A DNA stretch of 26,349 nucleotides from Lenisia limosa (taxonomy: Eukaryota; Breviatea): the NCBI GenBank assembly GCA_001655205.1, contig LPNZ01010311.1, positions 1 through 26,349 on the forward strand, in the 5' to 3' direction. Shown here piece by piece: positions 8,523 to 17,955 of this stretch. Below the pieces are notes generated by a model. It was given only the letters and a program-made list of their open reading frames with translations. It did not search any database and was not told where the DNA came from. Numbering within the stretch: position 1 is the stretch's first letter; every line of letters begins with the position of its first letter. The translations under genes and the position numbers were made by a program.

Positions 8523-11500
8523 ATGAGTATGACCCAATTCATTGTGATTCACCCGTTCACCTTTAGGTGCTAGCAGCCATCTTGCTTCCGATGAGAAAGT
8601 CTTGATTGTTTGCTGGTTTTGGTGGAGCTTTAAGGGAGTGCATTTGATTGACAATTTAGGTTATGGTTGGACTTCCTGCTCGAGGAAAGTCTTATATCTC
8701 TCAAAAAGTTGCAAGATATCTGAGGTGGCGTGGCATTTCGGTTGGTTTTTACACACTCTCTTTTTCTTCTAACTGCTCAGGCTGAAGTTTTCAATGCAGG
8801 TATTGGTTTTAAATGTATATCATGTGATGTGTAGGAAAATTAAGAAGAGAGACCCCTGGAGTTCCCCATCGTTCTGACTTTTTTAATCCCGACAATGAAG
8901 AAGCAAAAAAGAGAAGGGAAGGATTCGCTCTTGAGGCTTTGAATCAGTCACTTTTCTTTTTAGAGAATGAAGGAAATGGTTGGTCAATTATAGAAGAGAT
9001 TGCTATTTCCTTGAGCTGACCTATTATGAGCACTTCTCTGTGCTCATCAAATACAGTCAGGACTTCATTATACGATAAACGCAGGGATTTCTGTTTTAAG
9101 TCAATCAATATCCACATGTCCATTTATCCGAAACATATTGTAAAAGGTGTCTTGAACGGGCAACTCACGCGTTATGGTCGCTCAACCGAGAAACTTCGCA
9201 TACAACGCTGTTCGTTTCATCCGGACCCTAAATACTAATGGATAAAATCTTACATTCCTCAAGAAGTTAAATATGTCGTTCATTTTCAAAGTTAAGATTG
9301 CATTTATGACACCCAATCGAACAAAACTGAGGGCGCTTCTTCTAAGCAACCTCACTGACCACATAGACTATGTCACAGAAAACAGTGTACCAGAGTTGTA
9401 AGGTGAATTATTATTACACAATAATCCAATATCTCTTAAAAGCGTGATGGTGTGGGCCGGCTTCGACCAGATACAACATTGATTTATTGCTCATCTCTAT
9501 GTCCATAATGCTATGTAGAGAGCTTTTTTTTTGTTATTTGTCAACCCCGTCACTTTGTTAGAACTATTGTTTTTCTGGGGAAGTGTTTGGGTAAATTAAT
9601 ACTATATTTAGTTAAAGTAAAAGGTACACACTATTTAAATAAAACGACAAAATACCACATGTGTTGCGTATATTGCTGCATATATGATATGTATATATCT
9701 ATCGATCATTGTGATGTAATTTCACGAGAGTACAGTTTTTTTGGTGAAATATTGTTCATGAACGCTTGGGATGAAGCAAAGCGTTAGGATTGGTTTTTGT
9801 GTGACCATTTGAAGTTGACCCCCCCCCCCCTTNNNNNNNNNNNNNNNNNNNNNNNNNNNNNNNNNNNNNNNNNNNNNNNNNNNNNNNNNNNNNNNNNNNN
9901 NNNNNNNNNNCTTCTTTATTTTGAATTCACATCTTTTTGCAGTTGTGCTTTGGTTGGCTTCACATTTATTTTGAACTGGTGACCTTAGACTGAGCCAATC
10001 TAGTTGAAAACTGGTGATCTTACAATTTCACCAGTCTAGTTGACATTATGATATTCAAACTGATGAAACCTTTTTCAGTTTTCTCAAACACAGTTGTAAT
10101 TTTATTAGTTGCTTTTTTGGACGCTACAAATACGACTGTTGAAAGACGGGCTCTTGTGACAAAGAGGGCTCAATCTAGAATCGAAGACATTCAGGTACAT
10201 TTTACTTCTGTTTGTGGAAACTTACCTTTAAGATCGTGTTTTTGGAATCAATCTGTTCAAATGAAGAGTTTATTCTTCGAAATATCAAAGATTTGAAAAT
10301 CTGCTCGTTTGTTCTTGTGGTGGAGTTTATTCTTTAGTGGTGACTATGAAAACATGACGGAGGAAGAGGCGGTCAGTGACTTCCAAAGGAGAATGAAACA
10401 TTACAACACTGTTTGTAACCTTTTTTCTCACTCTTTCTAGGTTTATGAACCTGTCTCTGATGATGAAAATGTTCCCTACATTAAAGTTTTTAAAAATTTA
10501 CCTAATTTTTGATCTATGATGTTGGAAAGGAGTTTAAAATTCAAAAAGTTCAAGGGTTTATCTTGTCCCGTATTGTCTACTTTATTATGAACATTCACAC
10601 CATGAAGAGAAACATCTATTTATCAAGAGTTGGTTATTTAATATTTTTCTCATGCTTTCTTTAGCATGGTGAATCACAGTTTAACATGGCTGGCAAGATT
10701 GGTGGTGACAGCTACCTGAGTCACAATGGAAGGAAATACGCCAATTGTTTGGCTGATTTTGTTGAACAGATTCCTGAAAAAAACTTGAAGGTATTCTTTT
10801 TTTTATTTTTGTGGAATTTGTTTGAACTTTCAAGTAACCTAATATTTTTTACATAAAATGGTATAAATTCTGTTTATTTGTCCAGCTTTGGACTTCCACC
10901 TTGGTACGCACCAGAGAAACGGCAGAGCCAATGTCAAGACGCCTAAATCTCCAAGGACACCAATGGAAGGCTCTGGAAGAGGTTTGTATCTGGCTCTCTG
11001 TTTTTATAACATTAGATCAATGCTGGAACTTGTGATGGAATGACTTACGAAGAAATCAAAACAGAATTACCCCACGTGCATGCAGCTCGTAAGGCTGACA
11101 AGTACAATTACCGCTATGAGCGTGGTGAATCTTACGGTATGGATTGAATGTACCCACAACTTATGCAACAGCCGACCTTGTCGAAAGACTTGAGCCCATG
11201 CTGCTTGAGCTCGAACGGCATAAGGAGCCTATTTTCATTATTGGTCACCAAGCTATTTTGCGAGTCATTATTGCTTATTTTATGGGGTTTGTTTCAGATG
11301 TTTTTTGAGGAAGCTAACCCTTTAGACAAGATGTTCAGGAAATTCCTTATATCAAAATGCCACTTGTAAGCTATATGGAAAATAATCTTTATTAACTATG
11401 TAGCATACTGTCATTAAAGTTCAACCAAAGGACTACACCTTCACTGAAACACGCTATCCCCTCAATGTGCCTTCAACAGGCTCTGGATCTTCTTCCGGTG

Positions 11501-11556
11501 ACCCTGAACCAAAAGAAGCCGACACTTCCCCCTTAATCTTCTCGTCATCTCTGTAG
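8523..11556 (+). CDS. PFKFB: bifunctional 6-phosphofructo-2-kinase/fructose-2,6-bisphosphatase
   Basis: This cytosolic enzyme makes and degrades fructose-2,6-bisphosphate, the switch between glycolysis and gluconeogenesis. Sixteen exons (8523-8526, 8567-8607, 8660-8740, 8781-8799, 8835-8978, 10109-10194, 10233-10306, 10338-10410, 10441-10485, 10512-10628, 10665-10790, 10886-10981, 11016-11136, 11172-11286, 11326-11365, 11404-11556) give 444 codons. The kinase half has the P-loop GLPARGKS (19-26), FFNPDNEEA and FLDATNTT (about 100). The phosphatase half has LSRHGES with catalytic His at 229, [22 protein letters not shown] and the second His in IGHQAILR (about 368). Both active sites look intact, so it is probably bifunctional; no N-terminal regulatory extension is seen. 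Oddities: a 4-nt first coding exon, a 1130-nt intron, and one junction (10511/10512) lacking a normal AG. Confidence 0.95.
9026..9238 (+). pseudogene. possible reverse-transcriptase fragment (retroelement relic)
   Basis: A 70-codon frame inside the PFKFB intron contains [19 protein letters not shown] followed by [20 protein letters not shown]. The pattern P-K-H-x2-K-G-x3-G-x-L-x-R-Y-x-R-S resembles the thumb-side segment found just after the polymerase core of some LINE/DIRS-like reverse transcriptases. Upstream and downstream frames are broken by stops, no catalytic YxDD box or long terminal repeat is visible, and the adjacent gap limits the view. It is an inference from motif memory only. 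Confidence 0.3.
9819..9830 (+). repeat. poly-C tract near gap
   Basis: Twelve consecutive C in the PFKFB intron, two bases before the N run 9833-9910. Confidence 0.9.
9973..10043 (+). repeat. two imperfect tandem copies, about 35 bp each
   Basis: Copy one (9973-10007) and copy two (10008-10043) share AACTGGTGA at the start, CTTA in the middle and CTAGTTGA at the end, with a diverged centre. A further shortened AAACTGATGAAAC follows at about 10057-10069. They sit just upstream of the PFKFB acceptor and may mark the edge of the inserted material. Confidence 0.6.
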
Positions 11557-11614
11557 GACAAGACAAATAGGAATAAATACATTTTTAATAACCTAGAAAC
11601 CTAATACTACACAC

Positions 11615-13222
11615 TTAAATAATATCATGACACCATGCTTTCACCTCTCTATCATCACAATCACTCTGCTGAGCAAATAAGGTGGACCATAAAATTTTCA
11701 TGTTCTTGAGTTGACTCTCAGAAATGTCAGCTTCAGTATAAAGTTGAGGAGAAGGCTTCACTGAAGGTACAATGGTGGGCTAAATGGGTCAGAAAGTGTC
11801 AAAGGAATTTTCAAAAGAGCAACTTAATCATACACCACGTACATATGATTGATAGAAAGACTGATGGTACATCATTGGTGGAGGAGCCTGAACTTGAGGC
11901 TGCTGCCAAACCATTGGAGGGGAATCAAGGAAATCTTCACGAGACGAAGGGGGGGATGAAGAACGGGTTGAGTTGGGAGATGTGCTGCCTCCTGAGATGG
12001 TACGGTAGATGTCCTTTAGTTCACGAAGAACTTGACGAAGCTAAATAGTGAGAGATGCCTAGGGATGACAAAGGACAAACTTGATGATTTTGACCAGGGC
12101 TGAAGGACTCGCGCTTCAGAGCAGTATGAACCATTTTAATGGTTTCGGTGAGGGAAGGAGGTGGCACTTTAGAGCTGAGAGTATTTTCAAATTGTTGTAT
12201 GTGGTACATTCCAATCTGGAGAGGTCAGTTTCGTTGCAATCACAAATTCAAACAAACCTCTTGTGAAACTTTGACAATAGTAGTTACAAGTAAATTCTTG
12301 TAGTGGACGGGAAGCTTTGAAGGGAAATCACGAACAAGATGTGTCATGGTATGCCATGCAGCTTCTTGATGAAGAGGATGAAAAACTCCTGATTCAAGCT
12401 ACATGTGTAAGCAAGGAATTCACACAAAGACCAACTTGTGCAAGTAGATCAGCAGAAATTTGTTGGCAGCGATGGGAGCGAGGGGAATTCTCAAATTCAG
12501 CATGCTTTAACTCTTGTTGTGATGATAGCCAGACAACAATGTATCGAGAACCGATATACTGGTTGTTCTTCAATGTAGCAAGGCGAGCGTCTTCTGATGT
12601 TGCAAAAACCTAGAAACAGTAAAAAAAAAAAAAAAAAAAAANNNNNNNNNNNNNNNNNNNNNNNNNNNNNNNNNNNNNNNNNNNNNGCAGAGCTTCACGC
12701 CATTCATTGCAATTTTTAATCCTAATAAACAATGAATATTTTGTAAAAAACATAATCATAAACTCATGAACTCTCCCAACCTTCAAAAAAGCAGGCAACA
12801 TCTTTTGGTGTAATGTTGAAAGGCAGTCCTCTAAGTCTCACAATGCAAGAATCAATTTCTTCTTCCTCTTCTTGGAATCTATAAAATTAGAAAATTAGAG
12901 ATGCAAGAAGGAACATGTTCCAAAGTGGATGTCAATTGCTTGAAGATGCAATTTAGTTTGGTTTACTAAAATGAGATATATATAATAAAATAAAAATTAA
13001 GGAAGAAGCGGAGAGAATTGGAAGAAGAGAATATCTCAGACAGATGAATCAAATTTAGTGAAAAAGATTTAAATACCAAATTGCAATATTATAATACATA
13101 TTACTCTTATTTGTAAATTTACTCATGTAAAAATGGCTCATACAGGATAATGAAGCATACTGAGGGTAAAACTGATTGAGAGAGCCGCAGAATGGTGGTG
13201 AGACCGGTCGAAAGGAGGACAT
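11615..13222 (-). CDS. ESRP/hnRNP-F/H-type RRM protein, interrupted by gap
   Basis: The start is probably ATG 13222 (MSSFRPVSPPFCGSLNQFYP). Clear exons are 12878-12781, 12721-12687, a gap, then 12609-12436, 12398-12258, 12215-12081, 12040-11843 and 11779-11615. The RRM is of the quasi-RRM group: IVRLRGLPFNITPKDVACFF, GLKIAMNGV, then, past the gap, VFATSEDARLATLKNNQYIG and SRYIVVWLSSQQEL. The R-L-R-G-L-P and the IG-x-RYI-V endings are typical of ESRP/Fusilli and hnRNP F/H splicing regulators. Only one such domain is visible, followed by about 230 residues of unknown type (helical LRQVLRELKDIYRTISGG, then Ser/Pro-rich and Gln/Pro-rich). The junctions between 12879 and about 13150 are unresolved; a small exon near 12905-12985 is possible. 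RNP1 lies in the gap. Confidence 0.8.
12621..12641 (+). repeat. poly-A tract abutting gap
   Basis: Twenty-one consecutive A inside an intron of the RRM gene, running straight into the N gap 12642-12686. Confidence 0.9.
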
Positions 13223-13931
13223 TATTCTTATAAATAGTATCTAAATCAATTAGAAAGCAATAAATATCTCTGAACGGTCAGTTCCCAAATTTAGTGAAAG
13301 CAAGTCAGGACAAATATTCAACAATTATGCCTAATATTGATAGGATATAAAATATTAAATGTATTATACTTGAAAAAGAAGGATCAGATGTGAATTAAGC
13401 ATTATGCTTACCTGAGGAGCAACAGACGGAGAGAAACAAAGCTATTTCTGAACGATTTTATAAGTTTGATTAGCTTAATAGTTATTTCATACTACAACCA
13501 AATAAACTCTTGTTTAAAAGCTGGAAATCATTTGAAGGAAATGTTGATAGAGATGACAGATATTAGAAATACTATGATGTATTTTCGTTTATTTTACATT
13601 TAACAACATATTGTAATACTTATTAACTGAATATAGTCTGAATTTTCAAGGTATTAGATTAACATATAAACTGAATATCAGTCAAAGTGTAATGGAAAAT
13701 ATTCAGTGCCTTTTGTGTTTTTGGGACAATTTTCTTATTTCTATTTTATCATTGTTTTTGGTGGAGGAGAGCGCACGAGGAGTGAGAGTATACCTGGAGC
13801 ATTGGAGCATACAGTAAAAAAAGGGACTAGTTCGACAGTTGTTATTGTGATTATCTCCTGGGGCCCTTCTTATGTCCCAATACATTGGACTATTGGACTG
13901 AAAGTATATTTGGTTTTAACCCGCGGAAATC
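13223..13931. promoter_or_regulatory. divergent promoter RRM protein / bHLH factor
   Basis: This is the longest divergent spacer here. Most is very AT-rich; a more GC-balanced block at 13755-13925 precedes the bHLH start and probably includes its 5' leader. A plus-strand open frame across 13706-13931 is not family-like. No element was recognised. Confidence 0.45.
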
Positions 13932-14903
13932 ATGCCCAAGGACGAACGAAAAAGGTTTGGTATCTTTTGATATCTTTTGAAATATCATTTCTTCAGAAAA
14001 CTGACCCAGGAGGCGGAAGAGAGACAACTTAAAAGAAAAGAACGGCATAATGAAGTTGAAAGAAAGCGTAGAACCTTGATGAATGATAAGCTGAACGAAC
14101 TTCGCTCTTTGTTACCGGATTGCAATCCTGGTATATCTCTTCTTTCAACTTCACTTCCAACTTTTTAGAGACATCAAAGGCCGACTGCCTTGTTTCTGCA
14201 GTGTCATACATTAATTGGCTTCATCAGCAATCATCAGCAATATATCAAGAACTGCAAAGGAATGGCATTCCAGTTTGCATTTTGTTCTTTCAATCCTAAT
14301 TTTTAGTTCCGGCCTGAAGCTTTACTTTCAACGGGAGTCGAGGATGGTCTTGGGGAAGAGTTCTCAATAAGTCCCTCTGATGCACCCAGAATGATGACTC
14401 GAAGAAGGTTGGATGATTATTAAGAACTTATTGTTTGTTGTGTGTACTCAATGTAACACTGTAGAGCTGCACGAGCAGCAAGAGGACTCTCGCCTACACC
14501 ATCACCATCACCTTCTCCCCCTCCTTCCTCGAACCGTCATATTTCAGAAGTCCATAACCCTGAACTTGGTATGAAATAATGATTTGACTCGTATTTACTG
14601 ATGATTGTGACACTTGTTTAGTTATTGACCACCTCGAGGAGACCCCAGAAGCCCCCCCAACTACGCATACTGCTGCCCCGCTATCAAATCCAAAAATGAC
14701 TATTCTTCCACCATCATATTCTTTATCACAGCCTCCCCAACCTCAATCTCAACATGCAGCCTCACAGCCTGAGCATTCACCTCCTCCCCCTCCGCCAACT
14801 CTTGCGGTAGGTATCTTCAAAATATCATTTATTATTAATTTTCTAGCATGATAAACGGTATCCCCCAATTCCTGCTGTCCATGGTTTCAATCTAACTCCA
14901 TAA
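13932..14903 (+). CDS. basic helix-loop-helix transcription factor
   Basis: Seven exons (13932-13954, 13997-14130, 14169-14272, 14307-14407, 14465-14568, 14622-14806, 14847-14903) give 235 codons. The bHLH domain is at the N-terminus: a basic region KERHNEVERKRR with His25, Glu29 and Arg33 in the positions that contact an E-box, helix 1 NDKLNELRSLLPDC, a short loop, and helix 2 SKADCLVSAVSYINWL ending in a Gln-rich extension (HQQSSAIYQELQ) that may lengthen the dimer interface. The remainder is Ser/Pro-rich, with several runs of Pro, and looks disordered, as in many activation regions. Arg33 places it with CACGTG-preferring class B factors (known family rule; inference here). An upstream start cannot be ruled out. 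The stop lies only 21 bp from the stop of the convergent TAP42 gene. Confidence 0.88.
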
Positions 14904-14924
14904 AAAATATTATAAATACACTAC

Positions 14925-16243
14925 CTATCCAATTCTACCTTTCATGTTACCACTTCCTTTGGCAACTGCGTCCTTGTAGTCATCCCAGTGACGTTGCTAA
15001 ATTGTGAGAATAGCTATCTTCTCAAACTTTTAAAACAGCCTCGTCATTTTCTGCCTCAAATTCCTTGACAATATCTTCCTCTTCTTGCTGTAAACGAGCT
15101 TGTTCTTCTGACGTTGGCTGGTTGGCCCCAGGAGGTGGTAAAACTAAGCAGTTTATAAGAAGAAAGGATCATCAAACCAATTTCGCCTGTTTTGATAGCC
15201 TCATCAATGTACTCTTCAATGCTCTTTGACCAAGGATTTGGATTTCTGAAAACCCCTCTCCTAACTTCACCACGTTTGTTAACTGTAAAAATATTTGCAG
15301 GCTAGCGAAATAAATACTCATAGTATACCCTACCGTTTTCTTGGCAAGTTCTGACTGTTCTATTTTTTCATCTTCAATCAATTTCTCAACATCAACCCCT
15401 TGACCTCTCATCTTTGCAATTTCCCTCAACATGTCAAACTAAACATTATCTCGCCAATTAGTGCGATGACATACCTCCTTTGCAATGTTTGAGAGATCAT
15501 TTAATGAATCAGTAATGAATAGTTCCAGTTCAGCAAGACACTAAAAATGATAAAATATCAGACCACCTTACTTGCTCTCTCAATAATTCATCGATGTCAG
15601 AGGACAAATCATCTTCATCTTCATTGAGCCTAGATATCTTCTCCTTCACAAACTTAATTTTCATTTCTGCCTCTTTGTGCTCCTTGAATCGCTGAACTTT
15701 CTCTTCTCGGGAAACATGCATTTCTTCCTTTCCTTCTCTCTTAATAACCTCCAGATCCTTAAAAATAACATGAGGGACAAATGCCACCATACCTTTTCAT
15801 TGAGGAGATTATAGTCATCCATGCGACGAAGGAAGAACAAGAGGTATTCCTGGAGATATGATACAAATTATATGACTTACCTTTGCTCTTGCTAAATGTA
15901 AAATTCTTTTATCATAGTCAGGATTTCTTTGAATAAGCTCAGAAAGATAAACTGGAATACTCAAAAATCTGAGGTGATTCGTAGGGACTTCTTCCAGTTC
16001 CTCATTTTTTGAAAACAGTCCAGCCTAAAGAATCAAAAAGAACCACTTCTTACACTTTCAGAAGCCATTCCAACACGACTTAAGCAATCCCAAGCTTCAT
16101 CAACTTAAAAATAAGGGTGATGTACACACCAAACCTTTTGAGTTAAGGAGGTCAGAATTATTAGGGAACTCTCCATTTTCAATTTTATTATAAAGAGCAA
16201 CTCCAAACTCTAAGTCTTCACGGAGGGTGCGACAATCAGACAT
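14925..16243 (-). CDS. TAP42: TAP42/IGBP1 (alpha-4), PP2A regulatory protein
   Basis: This protein binds and shields catalytic subunits of PP2A-type phosphatases and links them to TOR signalling. Ten exons from ATG 16243 (16243-16135, 16103-16054, 16024-15881, 15849-15793, 15757-15572, 15540-15475, 15438-15334, 15301-15178, 15143-15028, 14996-14925) join in phase to 342 codons, the normal size. Family landmarks are GLFSKNEELEEVPTNHLRFL, ILHLARAKEYLLFFLRRMDDY, a charged helix region (REEKVQRFKEHKEAEMKIKF), then FTVNKRGEVRRGVFRNP, SIEEYIDEAI and the ending HWDDYKDAVAKGSGNMKGR, which matches the D-W-D-D-x-K-x4-G-S-G-N tail. Nearly all introns are 29-36 nt. At 15302 the CTAG acceptor was chosen over ACAG because only it keeps phase and restores the FTV motif. 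Confidence 0.94.
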
Positions 16244-16640
16244 TTTTGGATATCAGGTCTACTTCTTGACCTATTCGTTTTTTTTCGATTGGCTGTGATT
16301 CAATAAATAATTTGTGTTGTGTCAAGTGTGTTCACGTGTTCAAGGATGAAAAGTTGATGAAAAGGGCTAGACAAAGGGAAGAGGGAGAGGAGGGGTGTGC
16401 AGGCACGGGGGCACGAGCAGGAAGGAAGGGCGGGGAAAAACAACCGGTGGCGGAGTTATGAGACTTCCCAAAATAGAAGCCTTGATGGTTTCAAGAAAAA
16501 AAAAAGTTGTAGGAAGCCAGGGAACAACAAATACGTCTTTTGGCATTGTTGCAGTGTGTTAGCAAGTGAAAATTATTAGTGATAAGTTATACCCCACACA
16601 TTCTCAAATCCCTCTTAACTCCCTACTCTCCAAATATCCA
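16244..16640. promoter_or_regulatory. divergent promoter TAP42 / GATA factor
   Basis: The spacer between opposite start codons has a G-rich, CpG-containing block at 16375-16460 within AT-rich sequence. It probably includes the leader of the GATA gene. No named element was recognised. Confidence 0.45.
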
Positions 16641-17915
16641 ATGGCAAACATGGTCACCTCTAAGCTTATTGATGACCATAACTCGAAATATTTCAATGGG
16701 GGAAAATGGGGAAGGCAAACAAAAACAATTATTGTACCCCCTTCTCATACTGCCCAACAGGTTAGATAAATGAAATATTGAAATATATTATGTAACATCT
16801 AGATATGCAACGGTCTGCGTAGCTCTTTCGCTGGAGTGTACCAGAAACCAAGTCCTACAACATATCAGTCAATTGAAGAAGACTATTGGGAATGTGACAC
16901 TCCAAGAACTAATCTTATAGATGGTGTTTATGATCAGTCTCCTGAGCATTATCAAATTAATGAGTCGTCGTCTGACTATAACGATCGGAATCACTTTTCA
17001 GAATCCGAACGATTATTCATGTCTCACTCTTGCCCAGAGCTCTATCACCCACAATCTAGTCCGGAAATACTCCCTATTACCTCATCGATTCCTCATTTGA
17101 CAGCATCAACTCCTTCATTGCCGGAGAGGCGACAAAAAAATGAAGCTTCAAACCAATCTGAAAAAGTGAATCAAGACCAGCAAGTTGAGACAACGGTTTG
17201 ACTCCATTAATAATTATTATTAGATTGAAAAAACACAGCTTGAACCAACAATCAATCCGGAATACAAGGTTAATACTAAGTATAATTGAGGTTGAACAAA
17301 TAGCTCCAGACTATATTGCATTTTATTCTGATTCGAAACAAAATGAACTCATTTCCTTTGATCCATTCAGCATTCCTCTTCCATGCCTGGGTAAGTTTCC
17401 CTTACTACTAAGCAATTATCAAGGCACAAATAATAGCTCTGGGTTTAAACCTGTCTCAAATTCACAAAAGCTCCCGCTATCAGTTAAAAAGGGTAATTTT
17501 TTTTAATGTATTACCTTTAGGTTCTTTACGCCCCTTGATTGACGCCCATTTTAAAGGAGAACTGCATTGCTGTGAAAACTGTTTCACCTCAGTAACCCCA
17601 CAATGGAGGAAGTTAGTCATTTAATAGTTGGAATAATGAAATAGGGGTCCAAATGGACGTAATACTCTTTGTAATAGTTGTGGTTTGAAGTGGTCTTCTA
17701 TTGTAAAGCGCGAACAACAAGGAGATAACTCTTCACAAAGCGGAAATAGTTTTTGGCTTGATGAAAAACAGTAAGATTTTGTAATAACTTTTAGGATGAG
17801 TGTATCTGTGTCAAAAAAATATGAAAAACACTCAAATGTGAGATCGTCAAAACCAATTTCGATTCGTAAAAAAAGTTCAATTGGAATGGGGGCTAAAACT
17901 GTTTGGGATCTGTAA
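16641..17915 (+). CDS. GATA-type zinc-finger transcription factor
   Basis: Seven exons (16641-16760, 16803-17195, 17224-17268, 17291-17492, 17521-17611, 17645-17770, 17795-17915) join to 365 codons. The first 250 residues are Ser/Pro/Asn-rich with YQKPSPTTYQSIEEDYWE and no known domain. A single GATA finger follows with zinc Cys at about 271, 274, 293 and 296: CENCFTSVTPQWRKGP, NGRNTLCNSCGLKWSSIV. The loop between Cys pairs is 18 residues (C-x2-C-x18-C-x2-C), the spacing common in plants and some fungi and amoebae rather than the 17 of animal GATA factors. The tail is short and basic. Two introns are exceptionally short: 17269-17290 (22 nt) and 17771-17794 (24 nt); both are required to keep the frame. 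The 24-nt one carries a TAATAAC branch-like site. Confidence 0.88.
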
Positions 17916-17955
17916 TGTACAATATTGTGCTCCAAAAAAAAACCCTCCCACATTC

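Larger units (their letters stand above)
8979..10108 (+). other. outsized PFKFB intron (1130 nt)
   Basis: GT donor at 8979 and TTAG acceptor at 10105-10108 restore the exact PFKFB frame ([10 protein letters not shown]). At 1130 nt it is more than ten times the other introns of this gene apart from one of 95 nt. It contains a decayed reverse-transcriptase-like reading frame, an N gap next to a 12-base C run (9819-9830), and a pair of imperfect tandem copies near the acceptor. The rest (9480-9820) is AT-rich with no recognised content. Confidence 0.8.

Noticed and set aside
9425-9490. A Tc1/mariner-like K-S-V-M-V-W-A-G-F peptide in the PFKFB intron
   Set aside because: Only about ten residues look similar, the frame is closed on both sides, and no inverted repeats or TA flanks were seen.
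13706-14032. A 108-codon open frame upstream of and overlapping the bHLH start
   Set aside because: Its composition is not protein-like and its frame ends inside the bHLH exon in another phase; more likely 5' leader.
15302-15351. The ACAG acceptor just after CTAG in TAP42
   Set aside because: It breaks phase; the earlier CTAG acceptor restores the family FTV...VFR segment.
17269-17303. A 35-nt intron ending at AATAG in place of the 22-nt one in the GATA gene
   Set aside because: It puts the following exon in a frame that does not connect to the zinc finger.
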